DNA of 64,000 nucleotides from Clostridium transplantifaecale (GTDB lineage: Bacteria; Bacillota; Clostridia; Lachnospirales; Lachnospiraceae): the NCBI RefSeq assembly GCF_900626075.1, contig NZ_UYZY01000009.1, forward strand, positions 1 to 64,000. Direction: 5' to 3'. The notes beneath the pieces are model-generated. The model made no database searches. It was not told where the DNA came from and saw only the letters and a program-made list of their open reading frames with translations. Positions 41,002-49,570 of this stretch are shown piece by piece. The translations under genes and the position numbers were made by a program. The stretch's first letter is position 1; each line of letters opens with the position of its first letter.

Positions 41002-42385
41002 AAAGAGAACACTGGTACGTAAACCGGATTACTTTGACCGTTTCAGGTGCACGGCTTCGGCCTGCAGCGACAACTGCTGCATCGGCTGGGAAATTGACAT
41101 TGATGAAAAGACGGCCGGGAGATATAAGAATGTTTCCGGGGAGCTGGGGAAAAAGCTTCGGGAGATGATTTCATGGCCGGGAGGAGAAGGAATTCAGACG
41201 GAGGAAGTTCAGGCTGAAGAACCTCCGTCAGAGAGAAAATCTCCTTCTGACAGAGAACCTCCTCATTTTATTCTCCAGGGGGAGCGCTGTCCGTTTCTGG
41301 ATCAGGACAACCTCTGCGAGATTATACGGGAATTGGGAGAAGAGAGCCTCTGTGATATATGCAGGGAACACCCGAGATATTACGAATGGTTTGATGGGCT
41401 GACGGAGAAGGGGGTGGGCTTGTGCTGCGAGACGGCGGCAGGTCTTATCCTGGAATCTTCTAAAAAAGCAGAGTTTGTGACGGAACTGGAAGAGCTGCAG
41501 GAAAGCGAATCGTGGGATGAGGCGTTCCGGGATCCTCTTCTTGCCGGGCTGCTGGCAGCACGTGAAACCGCATTTGAACTGCTTCAGAACAGGGAAATTC
41601 CACTGAATGAAAGACTCGCCCTCTACCTGATGCTCTCAGAGGATATCCAGGATTATCTGAGTATATACGCCGATTATCAGGAAAATCCGCCGCAGGTAGA
41701 CAGCGGTGGAATAGATACAGGAGCGCCGGTCAGAGTTCAGGCAGGAGGAGAAGTCAGGGCACAGACGTCGGAGTGGATCCGTGAGGTGGCGGAAGAATAC
41801 AGGGATCCGGAATTTGTCTCCGGGCTTTTGAAAGACTGCAGGGAAGACGACGGGAACAGGAGCGCAAACCTTGTAACGGAGAGTGGTGGACCGGGGCTTT
41901 TAGCTTCGGAAAAAGAAGGGATTTTTGCAGTGGCGGCCGACAGATACCGGGTAATACTAAAGTTTCTGCGTACGCTGGAGCCGGTTTCAGAACAGTGGCC
42001 CGAGCTGCTTGGGCATCTGGAAGGAACGCTTGAGTCTGTCCTTGCAAAAAGGGAGGAATTCGCAGCGTATTTTAAAGAGCGGGAGTATCAGTATGAACAT
42101 CTCGCCGTCTATTTTACATACCGGTATTATCTGAAATCCTGCTTTGACTGTGACCTTCTTTCCAGAGCCGCATTTACCGTGGTAAGCATTCTGGTTATCA
42201 GATTGTTTGACATGGAAAAATATGCCGGAAGCAGGGGTGTGACGGCGGAGGAGCAGATTGAAATTATCCGGTATTATTCCCGGGAACTGGAGTATTCCCT
42301 TGAAAATCTGGGGGCATTCTCAGATGAGGTCTGGGAGGGAGACACATTCACTTCGGAAGACCTGCTGGAATTATTATTTATATAA
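40991..42385 (+). CDS. FliB-like lysine-N-methylase family protein (copy 1)
   Basis: Protein of 464 residues of the FliB/YkgJ-related family. The N-terminus holds the cysteine motif CTASACSDNCCIGWEIDID and later CPFLDQDNLCEI plus GEESLCDICREHPRYY, the pattern that probably binds an iron-sulfur cluster in flagellin lysine methylases. The C-terminal two thirds is helical with Glu-rich stretches. I start it at GTG 40991, because the upstream frame lies in another reading frame of aat; GAGAG precedes it. It overlaps aat by 11 nt. No flagellar gene is nearby, so the substrate may not be flagellin. A paralogue is at 53379. Confidence 0.8.
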   Translation: MSGKKRTLVRKPDYFDRFRCTASACSDNCCIGWEIDIDEKTAGRYKNVSGELGKKLREMISWPGGEGIQTEEVQAEEPPSERKSPSDREPPHFILQGERCPFLDQDNLCEIIRELGEESLCDICREHPRYYEWFDGLTEKGVGLCCETAAGLILESSKKAEFVTELEELQESESWDEAFRDPLLAGLLAARETAFELLQNREIPLNERLALYLMLSEDIQDYLSIYADYQENPPQVDSGGIDTGAPVRVQAGGEVRAQTSEWIREVAEEYRDPEFVSGLLKDCREDDGNRSANLVTESGGPGLLASEKEGIFAVAADRYRVILKFLRTLEPVSEQWPELLGHLEGTLESVLAKREEFAAYFKEREYQYEHLAVYFTYRYYLKSCFDCDLLSRAAFTVVSILVIRLFDMEKYAGSRGVTAEEQIEIIRYYSRELEYSLENLGAFSDEVWEGDTFTSEDLLELLFI

Positions 42386-42447
42386 CCGACAGGAAGTCCG
42401 GGCTGAAGGTCCGGATGAAAACAGGCAGATAGGAGAGGAGAATCCAT

Positions 42448-42792
42448 ATGAGAAAAGTGAAGATAACGGTTTTAAAGACAACATTAGATGAAGAACTGGC
42501 AAAAGAATATGGTGCGGAGGGCCTGTCGGCCTGTCCGATGCTCCGGGAGGGGCAGATTTTTTACGCAGATTACGCAAAGCCGGAAGGATTCTGCGACGAG
42601 GCGTGGAAAGCCATTTACCAGTATGCCTTTGCCCTGGCCCATGGCGCGGGGAATGAAGTTTTTTATTATGGCGACTGGATTAGAAAACCGGGGGTGGCGA
42701 TCTGCAGCTGCAACGACGGTCTGCGTCCTGTTATCTTCAAGCTGGAAGCCACAGACGAGGAATCACAGATTGATTATGAGCCGGTGAGATAA
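42448..42792 (+). CDS. TIGR04076 family protein
   Basis: Protein of 114 residues matching TIGR04076: it begins KITVLKTTLDEELAKEY and has GLSACPMLREGQIFYADYAKPEGFCDEAW, the GDWIRKPGVAICSCNDGLRPVIFKLEA ending and three conserved-looking cysteines. The Cys spacing and PGVAICSCNDG region suggest redox or metal chemistry. Function of the family is unknown. GAGAGGAGAATCCAT precedes the ATG. Same strand as the two FliB-side genes and 62 nt after the first. Confidence 0.85.
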   Translation: MRKVKITVLKTTLDEELAKEYGAEGLSACPMLREGQIFYADYAKPEGFCDEAWKAIYQYAFALAHGAGNEVFYYGDWIRKPGVAICSCNDGLRPVIFKLEATDEESQIDYEPVR

Positions 42793-42813
42793 GGGTCACA
42801 TGGGGGATTATAG

Positions 42814-43233
42814 ATGGAAAAAGAAGAATTGATCAGACAGAAGGTACACGAATTATACTGGCAGCAGGATATCAACTGTGCCAGAACCACGCTGATTTGT
42901 CTGGCCGAATGTTTTGAAGCCACACTTCAGGAACAGACGCTGGCCGCGGCGATTGGACTGCATGGTGCAGGCGGCTACCGGGCGCAGTGCGGCCTGGTTG
43001 AGGGCTCTCTTATGTTTATAGGAATTTATGGCCGGATGAAGGGGAAGACAGATAGAGAGACAGCACGGATCTGCTATGAGTTTGCCGATTGCTTTATCGG
43101 CAAATTTGGTTCCCTGAAATGCCGTGACTTAAGGCCGGGAGGATTCAGGGAAGACGATCCGCCGCACGCCTGTGAAACATTGACACAGGATGCGATTATG
43201 TTTACATATGACTTTATTAATATCCATTTTTGA
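42814..43233 (+). CDS. C_GCAxxG_C_C family protein
   Basis: Protein of 139 residues with the redox-type C_GCAxxG_C_C pattern: a first cysteine in NCARTTLICLAECF, the AIGLHGAGGYRAQCGLVEGSLMFIG segment, and later cysteines in RICYEFADCF, LKCRDLR and PHACE. Members are found near electron-transfer and redox genes and may bind iron-sulfur clusters. GGGGGATTATAG precedes the ATG. It is 21 nt after the TIGR04076 gene, and the two probably share a transcript. Substrate unknown. Confidence 0.85.
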   Translation: MEKEELIRQKVHELYWQQDINCARTTLICLAECFEATLQEQTLAAAIGLHGAGGYRAQCGLVEGSLMFIGIYGRMKGKTDRETARICYEFADCFIGKFGSLKCRDLRPGGFREDDPPHACETLTQDAIMFTYDFINIHF

Positions 43234-43256
43234 GGCGAACCGGACAGATAAGCTTT

Positions 43257-43952
43257 TTATATCATTTTATCGGCCCACCCTGCCAGCACATCCAACTGCT
43301 CCGGTGTGTGGAACCAGTGTTCTCCTTCTTCCATAACGGTGAGACCGGCGCCGAATTTTTCCGTGAAAGCATCCACGGTGCTCCGCCCGGTCAGATTGTC
43401 TTTACCTGCATACAGGATTTCAGTCGGGACATCCCACTTTGCCACAGGATGATTTTTAGCATATTCCAGATATTCCCACGACAGTGTCTCGCCAAAATTC
43501 GTGGGAATAGTCTGTTTTTCCCGGAGCTCGTCTTCAGAAACGGAGGCCCACATCATCATATCACGGATCAGCCGTTCCATATCGAGAACCGGTGAGATGA
43601 AAAGACATTTCTTAAACGGTATGTCCTGAAAGCTCATCATACTGAACCAGGCGCCGAGGCTGTTTGCCATCAGGGCCATTTCCTTCCAATGCTGTCCAAT
43701 ATACTGCATAACGGTTTTCAGCTCGGGAACCGTATACCAGGGAAGAAAACGCTCCCCCTCTGCTTTGCGTTCCCCATGTCCGGGGAGATCAATACCAAGC
43801 ATCTGCCACCCTCTGGCTTCCGCCGTAGGGGCAAACCCGGCCGCTTCCTCTTTACAGCCGTTTTTACCATGGACAAAGAGGTACACATTGTCAGACGGTT
43901 TTCCGTAGAGAACGGCCGGTATTGTTTCAATTTTCATATTGATTGTTTCCAT
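43257..43952 (-). CDS. Alpha/beta hydrolase
   Basis: Hydrolase of 231 residues. The fold is visible as the VYLFVHGKNGCKEEAAGFA oxyanion-hole strand, the GIDLPGHGERKAEG loop and the nucleophile elbow MANSLGAWFSM (Ser in Asn-Ser-Leu-Gly, not the usual Gly-x-Ser). A likely catalytic Asp is in AGKDNLTGR and the His in EGEHWFHTPEQ. It could be an esterase, thioesterase or peptidase; substrate unknown. TATGGAGATTAA precedes the ATG. Convergent with the C_GCAxxG gene. Confidence 0.85.
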   Translation of the reverse strand: METINMKIETIPAVLYGKPSDNVYLFVHGKNGCKEEAAGFAPTAEARGWQMLGIDLPGHGERKAEGERFLPWYTVPELKTVMQYIGQHWKEMALMANSLGAWFSMMSFQDIPFKKCLFISPVLDMERLIRDMMMWASVSEDELREKQTIPTNFGETLSWEYLEYAKNHPVAKWDVPTEILYAGKDNLTGRSTVDAFTEKFGAGLTVMEEGEHWFHTPEQLDVLAGWADKMI

Positions 43953-44002
43953 AATTTAATCTCCATATTGTAAATATTTCTCTAAAGGATACTGTGCAGA
44001 TA

Positions 44003-44087
44003 GTGTCCCGCAGGGAGTTTCCTGCGTGCCGTGCGCGGATATCCCTAGCTACATGGCGCGAAACGGTGAAAAAGACGGGACAGACAC
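44003..44087. repeat. Compact multi-stem sequence bounded by GTGTCCCG/CGGGACAGACAC
   Basis: An 85-bp stretch bounded by GTGTCCCG (44003-44010) and CGGGACA (44076-44082). It contains a small hairpin CGCAGG/CCTGCG near 44010-44026 and a longer imperfect stem GCGCGG with GCGCG near 44033-44061. It is unrelated to the long repeat family. I cannot tell whether it is a small RNA, a degenerate mobile element or an operator cluster. The remaining 43953-44370 holds a TTGCTT-18-TATACT box pair near 44240-44275 that may drive the XRE gene, and nothing else recognised. Confidence 0.4.
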
Positions 44088-44370
44088 TTTTATTGTAGAT
44101 GACAGGACAGGGAAAGTCAATCCGTGAGGGCGGGCAGTCATTTTACGAAGTCATTTTATGTTTCTGTGCATCGCGCAGCGTGTTACTGGGGATGGAGTAG
44201 ACAGGAACCATGATAAAGCGGCTGCAAAAGATTCCATTGCTTTTTCTGTTGCGGTTCCTGTATACTTTAAAAGGGTCTTTGACTGAGCCGGTAATACGGA
44301 CCCAGCCGTCTGTGCAGGCGGTGGGAATCCTCAGACACAGAAACAATAAAAAACGACAGGAGAGGCTTGA

Positions 44371-44991
44371 ATGGAATTTAATGAAAAGCTGCAACAGCTC
44401 AGAAAACAACACAATCTTACACAGGAACAGCTTGCGGAGCAGCTCTATGTATCCAGGACGGCCGTATCCAAATGGGAAAGCGGCAAGGGCTATCCTAATA
44501 TCGACTCGCTAAAATGTATTTCCAAATTCTTTTCAGTGTCCATAGACGAGCTGTTGTCAGGTGACGAACTGATTACTTTAGCGGAATGCGAAAACCGTTC
44601 CAATATGAAAAAGATTTACGGCCTCATCGGAGGAATCATTGATATAATGGCAGCGGCGTTTATTTTTCTGCCCCTGTACGGAAGATTGGAGGATGGTCAT
44701 ATTTATTTCGTCAGTCTTCTTTCCTTTACGGATACGGCAGAGATAAACCAGATGATTTATTGGGCGGTTTTTATACTCATGATCGCATTGGGAATTGTAA
44801 AACTTATCTTGATCCGCCTGGACAAAGAACCGTGGTGCGGCATCACCGCCAAATGTTCAATTGCATGGGGAGCGGCGGCGATTTGCGCTTTTGCCGCGGC
44901 GAGGGAACCATATGTGACAGTGCTGCTGTTTTTATTTTTCTCCGTAAAAATATTTATCCTGTTGAAACAAATTCAGGCAAAACAGTCTTAA
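44371..44991 (+). CDS. XRE-family regulator with membrane domain
   Basis: Protein of 206 residues. The N-terminal Cro/C1 helix-turn-helix (1-60) has LRKQHNLTQEQLAEQLYVSR and AVSKWESGKGYPNIDSL. A linker (about 61-80) leads to four hydrophobic segments (about 85-105, 128-148, 163-180, 185-200) that would place it in the membrane. Such helix-turn-helix proteins with a transmembrane half probably sense the envelope state. GACAGGAGAGGC precedes the ATG. Followed by a terminator. Confidence 0.9.
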   Translation: MEFNEKLQQLRKQHNLTQEQLAEQLYVSRTAVSKWESGKGYPNIDSLKCISKFFSVSIDELLSGDELITLAECENRSNMKKIYGLIGGIIDIMAAAFIFLPLYGRLEDGHIYFVSLLSFTDTAEINQMIYWAVFILMIALGIVKLILIRLDKEPWCGITAKCSIAWGAAAICAFAAAREPYVTVLLFLFFSVKIFILLKQIQAKQS

Positions 44992-45000
44992 ATCCTTGAA

Positions 45001-45037
45001 AAAAGGCCTCCGACACGAAAGGTGTCGGGGGCCTTTT
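45001..45037 (+). terminator. Terminator after the XRE gene
   Basis: AAAAGGCCTCCGACAC (45001-45016) pairs with GTGTCGGGGGCCTTTT (45022-45037) with one or two G-U pairs, closing in a run of T. It begins 10 nt past the stop. Confidence 0.9.
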
Positions 45038-45139
45038 GCCGCTGTGACGGCAGGTTTCTTGCTCTTAAGGCCGCAGGGACAGATAATCAAAGGGCAGTCT
45101 GCAGAAAAATTATCACAGCAAAAGAAAGGAAGATTTACA

Positions 45140-45853
45140 ATGCAAAAGAAAACAAAAAAATCACTGCTCATCACGGGAACCCTGTTTCTGATTTTCCTGC
45201 TTTTTACGGTTATGGTAAAGACCTTTGACGTCCAGCCGGTTGGACCCGGGCAGTCCACGGTAGGCTTTGCCTCCATAAATCAGGCGGTATTTAAGTTTTT
45301 CGGTGTCAATCTGATCTGGTACACCATCACCGACTACCTGGGCCTCGCCGCCATAGCCGTCGCCCTCGGTTTCGCTGTCTTAGGCCTGCTCCAGCTCATC
45401 AGGCGCAGAAGCATCAAAAAAGTAGACGCCCGCATTCTGTTACTCGGCGCATTTTACATCACCGTCATCGCGGTATACGTATACTTCGAAACCAAAATTG
45501 TCAACTACAGGCCAATCCTCCTGTCTGAAAAGCTGGAAGCATCATTCCCTTCCTCCCACACCATGATCGTCATCTGTATCATGGTAACGGCAATAATCCA
45601 GTTTCATTATTATCTGGTTAAAAAGAAAACATTGTTATGGACAGCAGATACAATCTCCGCCCTGATTATCATTGTAACAGCAGCAGGACGACTGATATCA
45701 GGAGTTCACTGGTTCACCGACATCATAGCCGGAATCCTCCTTTCCTCCGCCCTGATTTCACTGTACTGCACTATTCTGCGGTGTACAGAAGTAAAACACG
45801 AAGAGAGAAACATGGAAACTCCGCCCCCGCTCCCGGAGATGGGGGAACAGTAA
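45140..45853 (+). CDS. PAP2 superfamily membrane phosphatase
   Basis: Membrane protein of 237 residues with about six helices. It carries the three PAP2 motifs: KIVNYRP (motif 1, Lys and Arg), ASFPSSHTM (motif 2, His) and GRLISGVHWFTDIIAG (motif 3, Arg, His, Asp). The family cleaves lipid or isoprenyl pyrophosphates, for example undecaprenyl pyrophosphate recycling. The long frame from 44996 begins in the terminator; the ATG at 45140 has GAAAGGAAG before it. A cytosolic C-terminal tail, METPPPLPEMGEQ, is unusual for its prolines. Specific substrate unknown. Confidence 0.92.
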   Translation: MQKKTKKSLLITGTLFLIFLLFTVMVKTFDVQPVGPGQSTVGFASINQAVFKFFGVNLIWYTITDYLGLAAIAVALGFAVLGLLQLIRRRSIKKVDARILLLGAFYITVIAVYVYFETKIVNYRPILLSEKLEASFPSSHTMIVICIMVTAIIQFHYYLVKKKTLLWTADTISALIIIVTAAGRLISGVHWFTDIIAGILLSSALISLYCTILRCTEVKHEERNMETPPPLPEMGEQ

Positions 45854-45890
45854 CCCTGGCGTCATCCTCCATCTTCTGATTTTTTTCTCA

Positions 45891-45919
45891 TTGACACCTG
45901 CCCCCTCCCTCCTTATAAT
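45891..45919 (+). promoter_or_regulatory. Consensus promoter of the dehydrogenase operon
   Basis: TTGACA (45891-45896), a 17-bp C/T-rich spacer, TATAAT (45914-45919), 72 bp before the LDH-family start. The spacer contains almost no purine. Strong constitutive-type promoter by sequence. Confidence 0.9.
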
Positions 45920-45991
45920 AATGGAGAAATACGGTTCAAGATATTTCTTCCCCAGGAGACACCTTAAACCACGTGAACGAGGAGAAAGACG

Positions 45992-46951
45992 ATGTCAAAA
46001 AGAAAAACGGTGATTATCGGTGCGGGCCATGTCGGTGCCCATGTGGCCAGCGCCCTGATGATGCAGGATATCTGTGAGGAGATTGTCCTGCTGGATACAG
46101 ATGAGGACAAGGCCTGGGCCCATGCGGTGGATCTTCAGGATACGGCATGCTATACAGGTAAAAATACAACGGTCCGAAACGGAGGCTATGAGGAACTGCG
46201 GGACGCCGACATTTGCGTGTTGAGCTATTGCGGAGCGATATTTAAGGAAAACCGGCTGGAAGAGCTGGAGGAGGCCCTGAATATTGCGGACAGGATTATC
46301 CCGGAGATTAAATCCTCCGGCTTTCAGGGTGTGATTGTATCCATCACCAATCCCTGCGATCTGGTGGCGCTTTATTTTTCCATGCACCTTGATCTTCCCG
46401 TAGTGGGGACGGGTACGGCGCTCGATTCGGCGCGTTTCCGTATCAGGACGGCACAGGCGCTTAACATCGCCCCGTCCGGTGTGGAGGCATTCTGCGTGGG
46501 AGAACACGGCGACAGCCAGGTTCCGGTCTGGTCACAGGTGCGGATCGGCGGCCGTTTCCTGACAGAACTAGAGAAGGAAAGTCCGGAGCGGTACGGAAGC
46601 CTCGATAAGGCGGAGGTAGAGAAAGCCACCATCGAAGCGGGATGGAAGATTCTTGTTGGAAAGGGCAGCACGGAATACGGAATCGGAGCGGCCGCGGCAG
46701 AACTTATCCGGTCAATTCTGACGGACGGACGCCAGGCGCTCCCCTGTTCGGGTAAATACAGAAGGACTGCGGACAGCCCGGTGATCTACACCAGTATTCC
46801 GTCCGTAACAGGGGCAGGAGGAATTGTGGAACGGATTATCCCTGTATTGTCACAGGAGGAGGCGGAGCGTTTTGATGCAAGCTGCCGTCTGATGGAGCAG
46901 TACAGGGCGGAGTATCTGGATGTCAGAAAACAGTCGGAGGACAGAAAATGA
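45992..46951 (+). CDS. L-lactate/malate-type dehydrogenase family protein
   Basis: NAD-dependent 2-hydroxyacid dehydrogenase of the LDH/MDH/HicDH superfamily, 319 residues, cytosolic. Seen: NAD site VIIGAGHVGAHVA (residues 7-19), VSITNPCDLVALYF with the conserved Asp, the substrate Arg in DSARFRIRTAQ and the catalytic His in VGEHGDSQVPVW. The active-site loop differs from standard lactate dehydrogenase: CGAIFKENRLEEL stands where GANQKPGETR is usual, so the substrate may not be pyruvate (HicDH-like reactions on larger 2-oxoacids are plausible). Its last 4 nt overlap the next start (ATGA). Good GAGGAGAAAGACG site. Confidence 0.85.
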   Translation: MSKRKTVIIGAGHVGAHVASALMMQDICEEIVLLDTDEDKAWAHAVDLQDTACYTGKNTTVRNGGYEELRDADICVLSYCGAIFKENRLEELEEALNIADRIIPEIKSSGFQGVIVSITNPCDLVALYFSMHLDLPVVGTGTALDSARFRIRTAQALNIAPSGVEAFCVGEHGDSQVPVWSQVRIGGRFLTELEKESPERYGSLDKAEVEKATIEAGWKILVGKGSTEYGIGAAAAELIRSILTDGRQALPCSGKYRRTADSPVIYTSIPSVTGAGGIVERIIPVLSQEEAERFDASCRLMEQYRAEYLDVRKQSEDRK

Positions 46952-48048
46952 AAGCAGTGACAAAACTTTTTGCGGGTTATACAATCGGTGACGACGCCTA
47001 TTACCAGGTGGACCGTTTCTGTTCTCCCTATGGCAAACGCGTGCTTTTAATAGGAGGAGAGACTGGCATGATGAAGGGCCGCCCTTTTCTGGACGGCGCT
47101 CTGACACTGACAAAGAGCAGGCTGGAAATCGTGGATACCGTTATCTATGGAAAAGAATGTACCTATGAGAGAATCAGGGAACTCAGCAGCCTCTATCAGG
47201 ACCAGAAAATAGACATGGTATTCGGCATGGGCGGCGGAAAGGCAATGGATACGGCGAAGGGCACGGCCCATGAGCTGGGAGTTCCGGTATTCACATTTCC
47301 GACGATACCATCCAACTGTGCCTCGATGGCGGCGCTGTCTGTCGTATACCGGCAGGACGGCGGATTTGACAGCTTCTATTTCTTTGAACGTCCCGCCGTT
47401 CATTGCTTTATCAATACTGATATCATGATTCATGCGCCGAAAAAATATTTTCGTGCGGGCATGGGCGACACCATTGCAAAATACTTTGAGTGCCATTTCT
47501 CAGCCAGAGGGGATGAACTGGACTATCACTCGGCTCTGGGACGCGAGATCAGCAATCTCTGCTATGAGCGGATTCATACATATGCGGGAAAGGCGCTTGA
47601 GGAATTTGAACAGGGGAGGGCAGGCGATGCTTTTACTCAGGCCGTGCTGGCAATTACGGTGAATACAGGGCTTGTATCCCATATGGTGGAAGACTGCTAT
47701 AACTGTGCTCTTGCCCACGCCGTATGCTATGGCCTAGATCTGGTTCCGGGAGTGGCGGAGCGCTTTCTGCACGGCGATCTGGTCGGCTACGGGCTCCTGA
47801 TACAGCTTATGGTGGACGGCCGGACGGAGGAGTTTGCGGAAGTGAGGCGGCTTCTTCAAACGCTGGAAATCCCCGTGAGCCTTAAGGAGATGGACGTTCC
47901 CCTGGAGCGCGGCGCCTTACAGGATATGCTTAAAGAATCGGTCAGCGGCCCGGATATGGAGCATATTCCCTATCCTGTTACGGAAGATATGGTCTGGGAA
48001 GCTCTCTGCAAGGTGGAGAAGGTTACCGGGTACGGAGTGAAGCGCTAA
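46948..48048 (+). CDS. Iron-containing alcohol dehydrogenase family protein
   Basis: Dehydrogenase of 366 residues of the iron-ADH/glycerol-dehydrogenase superfamily. Markers are the NAD-binding glycine run FGMGGGKAMDTAKG (about 92-105), the TFPTIPSNCASMAA segment, and metal ligands in GMGDTIAKYFE, NCALAHAVCYGL and FLHGDLVGYGL. It begins inside the LDH-family stop codon, so the two are cotranslated and may act in sequence on one substrate (inference). Candidates include aldehyde/alcohol or hydroxyacid interconversion. The extra length before the first glycine run is within the normal range. Confidence 0.85.
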   Translation: MKAVTKLFAGYTIGDDAYYQVDRFCSPYGKRVLLIGGETGMMKGRPFLDGALTLTKSRLEIVDTVIYGKECTYERIRELSSLYQDQKIDMVFGMGGGKAMDTAKGTAHELGVPVFTFPTIPSNCASMAALSVVYRQDGGFDSFYFFERPAVHCFINTDIMIHAPKKYFRAGMGDTIAKYFECHFSARGDELDYHSALGREISNLCYERIHTYAGKALEEFEQGRAGDAFTQAVLAITVNTGLVSHMVEDCYNCALAHAVCYGLDLVPGVAERFLHGDLVGYGLLIQLMVDGRTEEFAEVRRLLQTLEIPVSLKEMDVPLERGALQDMLKESVSGPDMEHIPYPVTEDMVWEALCKVEKVTGYGVKR

Positions 48049-48068
48049 ATGGTAAATGGATAGATGGT

Positions 48069-48110
48069 AAAAGGCGGTGAATGGCGCGGGGAGCGTTATC
48101 ACCGCCTTTA
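48069..48110 (+). terminator. Terminator-like hairpin after the dehydrogenase pair
   Basis: AAAGGCGGTGA (48070-48080) pairs perfectly with TCACCGCCTTT (48099-48109) around an 18-nt loop. The following sequence has no long U-run, so termination is likely but not certain. Confidence 0.65.
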
Positions 48111-48255
48111 AACTGCGGAAAGGATACAAGGTATGCAGCGTTTATGCATGTAGGATTATATTCAAAACTTTATGCATTGTGACGTTCCCGCCGCATTTTC
48201 ATCATTTGTGCTAAAAATGTATGAAAATGAACGGAAAATCAGGCAAAAAAACAAG

Positions 48256-48284
48256 TTGACAACATTTGGCAACAGTGTTATTAT
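48256..48284 (+). promoter_or_regulatory. Promoter of the M20/ABC operon
   Basis: TTGACA (48256-48261), a 17-bp spacer, TATTAT (48279-48284), 53 bp before the M20 gene. Just upstream, 48130-48250 is AT-rich with short dyads, but no riboswitch was recognised. Confidence 0.8.
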
Positions 48285-48336
48285 TATGCACATAAAACTT
48301 ATATATATTCAAAAATGAAGAGAAAAGAGAGATTTT

Positions 48337-49506
48337 ATGCTTGATGAGTGTATAAAAAAACAGTTATGGGATGCGGAAGATACAATAGCTCCCCTGGCGG
48401 AACAGGTAAGTGAGTGCATATTTAAACACCCTGAACTGGGAGACCGGGAATTCTTTTCAGCCGGATATCTGACGGAGGAAATCGCCAAACTGGGATTTAA
48501 GGTTGAATTCCCTTATATGGGCATTCCCACGGCGTTCCGCTGCGAGCTGGGAGATGAGGAAGGCCCGGCGGTCTGCTTTTTAGCAGAATATGACGCCCTT
48601 CCCGGATACGGTCCAAACCACGACGCACCGGCCCACGCCTGCGGGCACAACTGGATTGCGGCCAGCACCTTTGCAGCCTGCGCGGCCCTGGCAAAGATAA
48701 AACCGCTTTTTAAAGGAAAAATTGTATACATAGGAACGCCTGCCGAAGAAAATACGGGCAGAAAAGTCGATATGGCGGAAAAAGGAGCTTTTGACGGAAT
48801 GGCTGCTGCATTCCAGATGCACCTGGATCAGGATTTCAGCGTCGATACGGTGACACTGGCTATGACGGATTTTGTTTTTGAATTCCACGGAGTTGCGGCC
48901 CATGCGTCCAGCAATGCGCAGAACGGCATTAATGCCCTGGAGGCATGCAACCTAGCGATGGCCGGAATCAACGCAATCAGGCAGCATCTGGAACCCGACG
49001 TGAGAGTCCATTACACGGTGATGAACGGCGGCATGGCTCCGAATATCGTTCCTGATTATGCATCCATGGCGGTTTTCGTAAGAGCGGGCCAGAAGGATTA
49101 TCTGGAAGAAGTGATTGAGAAGGTCTTAAACTGCGGCAGGGGAGCGGCCCTGATGACGGGAGCTAAATTTGAGTTTAAGAGGGCGCAGAATACATACTAT
49201 GACATTAAACGCAATAAGAAACTGAACGATATTATGAAGGGACAGCTTGCGGGACTTGGCATCACGGAACTGGCGGAGGGAGACAGATACCACTCCGGAA
49301 GCTCCGACATCGGGAATGTGTCTTATGCATGCCCCACCTGTTACTCTACGCTGGGTGTTGGCAAGATGACGAAAGCAGGCCCTCATGAGGAGGATTTCTT
49401 AAGAATCGTCGATTCTGAAGGTGCACATGAGCTTCTGCATCTGGCGGCAAAGGCCATGGCAGGAGCGGCCCTGGAAGTTTATCTGGGAGCGGATGTGACT
49501 GAGTAA
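48337..49506 (+). CDS. M20 family amidohydrolase (aminobenzoyl-glutamate hydrolase-like)
   Basis: Cytosolic M20-family metallohydrolase of 389 residues. Metal site pieces: FLAEYDALPGYGPNHDAPAH (Asp and His), HACGHNWIAAS, and PAEENTGRKVDMAEKGAFDG (general base Glu). A dimerisation/lid domain with VAAHASSNAQNGINALEACN follows (about 180-290), and the C-terminal YHSGSSDIGNVSY segment closes the active site. It is closest in layout to AbgB/IAA-amino acid hydrolases that cleave N-acyl amino acids. First gene of the operon, followed by an amino-acid ABC importer and an aminotransferase; the set could take up and break down an acylated amino acid or peptide. AGAGAAAAGAGAG precedes the start. Confidence 0.9.
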   Translation: MLDECIKKQLWDAEDTIAPLAEQVSECIFKHPELGDREFFSAGYLTEEIAKLGFKVEFPYMGIPTAFRCELGDEEGPAVCFLAEYDALPGYGPNHDAPAHACGHNWIAASTFAACAALAKIKPLFKGKIVYIGTPAEENTGRKVDMAEKGAFDGMAAAFQMHLDQDFSVDTVTLAMTDFVFEFHGVAAHASSNAQNGINALEACNLAMAGINAIRQHLEPDVRVHYTVMNGGMAPNIVPDYASMAVFVRAGQKDYLEEVIEKVLNCGRGAALMTGAKFEFKRAQNTYYDIKRNKKLNDIMKGQLAGLGITELAEGDRYHSGSSDIGNVSYACPTCYSTLGVGKMTKAGPHEEDFLRIVDSEGAHELLHLAAKAMAGAALEVYLGADVTE

Positions 49507-49570
49507 GCGGATGCATCCGTGCGGAACTGGAATTGGATATAGCCCAAAAAGGGCGGAATGGAGGAGAATT

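Noticed and set aside
44996..45139. N-terminal extension of the PAP2 protein
   Set aside because: It would be translated through the terminator of the XRE gene; the ATG at 45140 has the ribosome binding site and a normal first helix.
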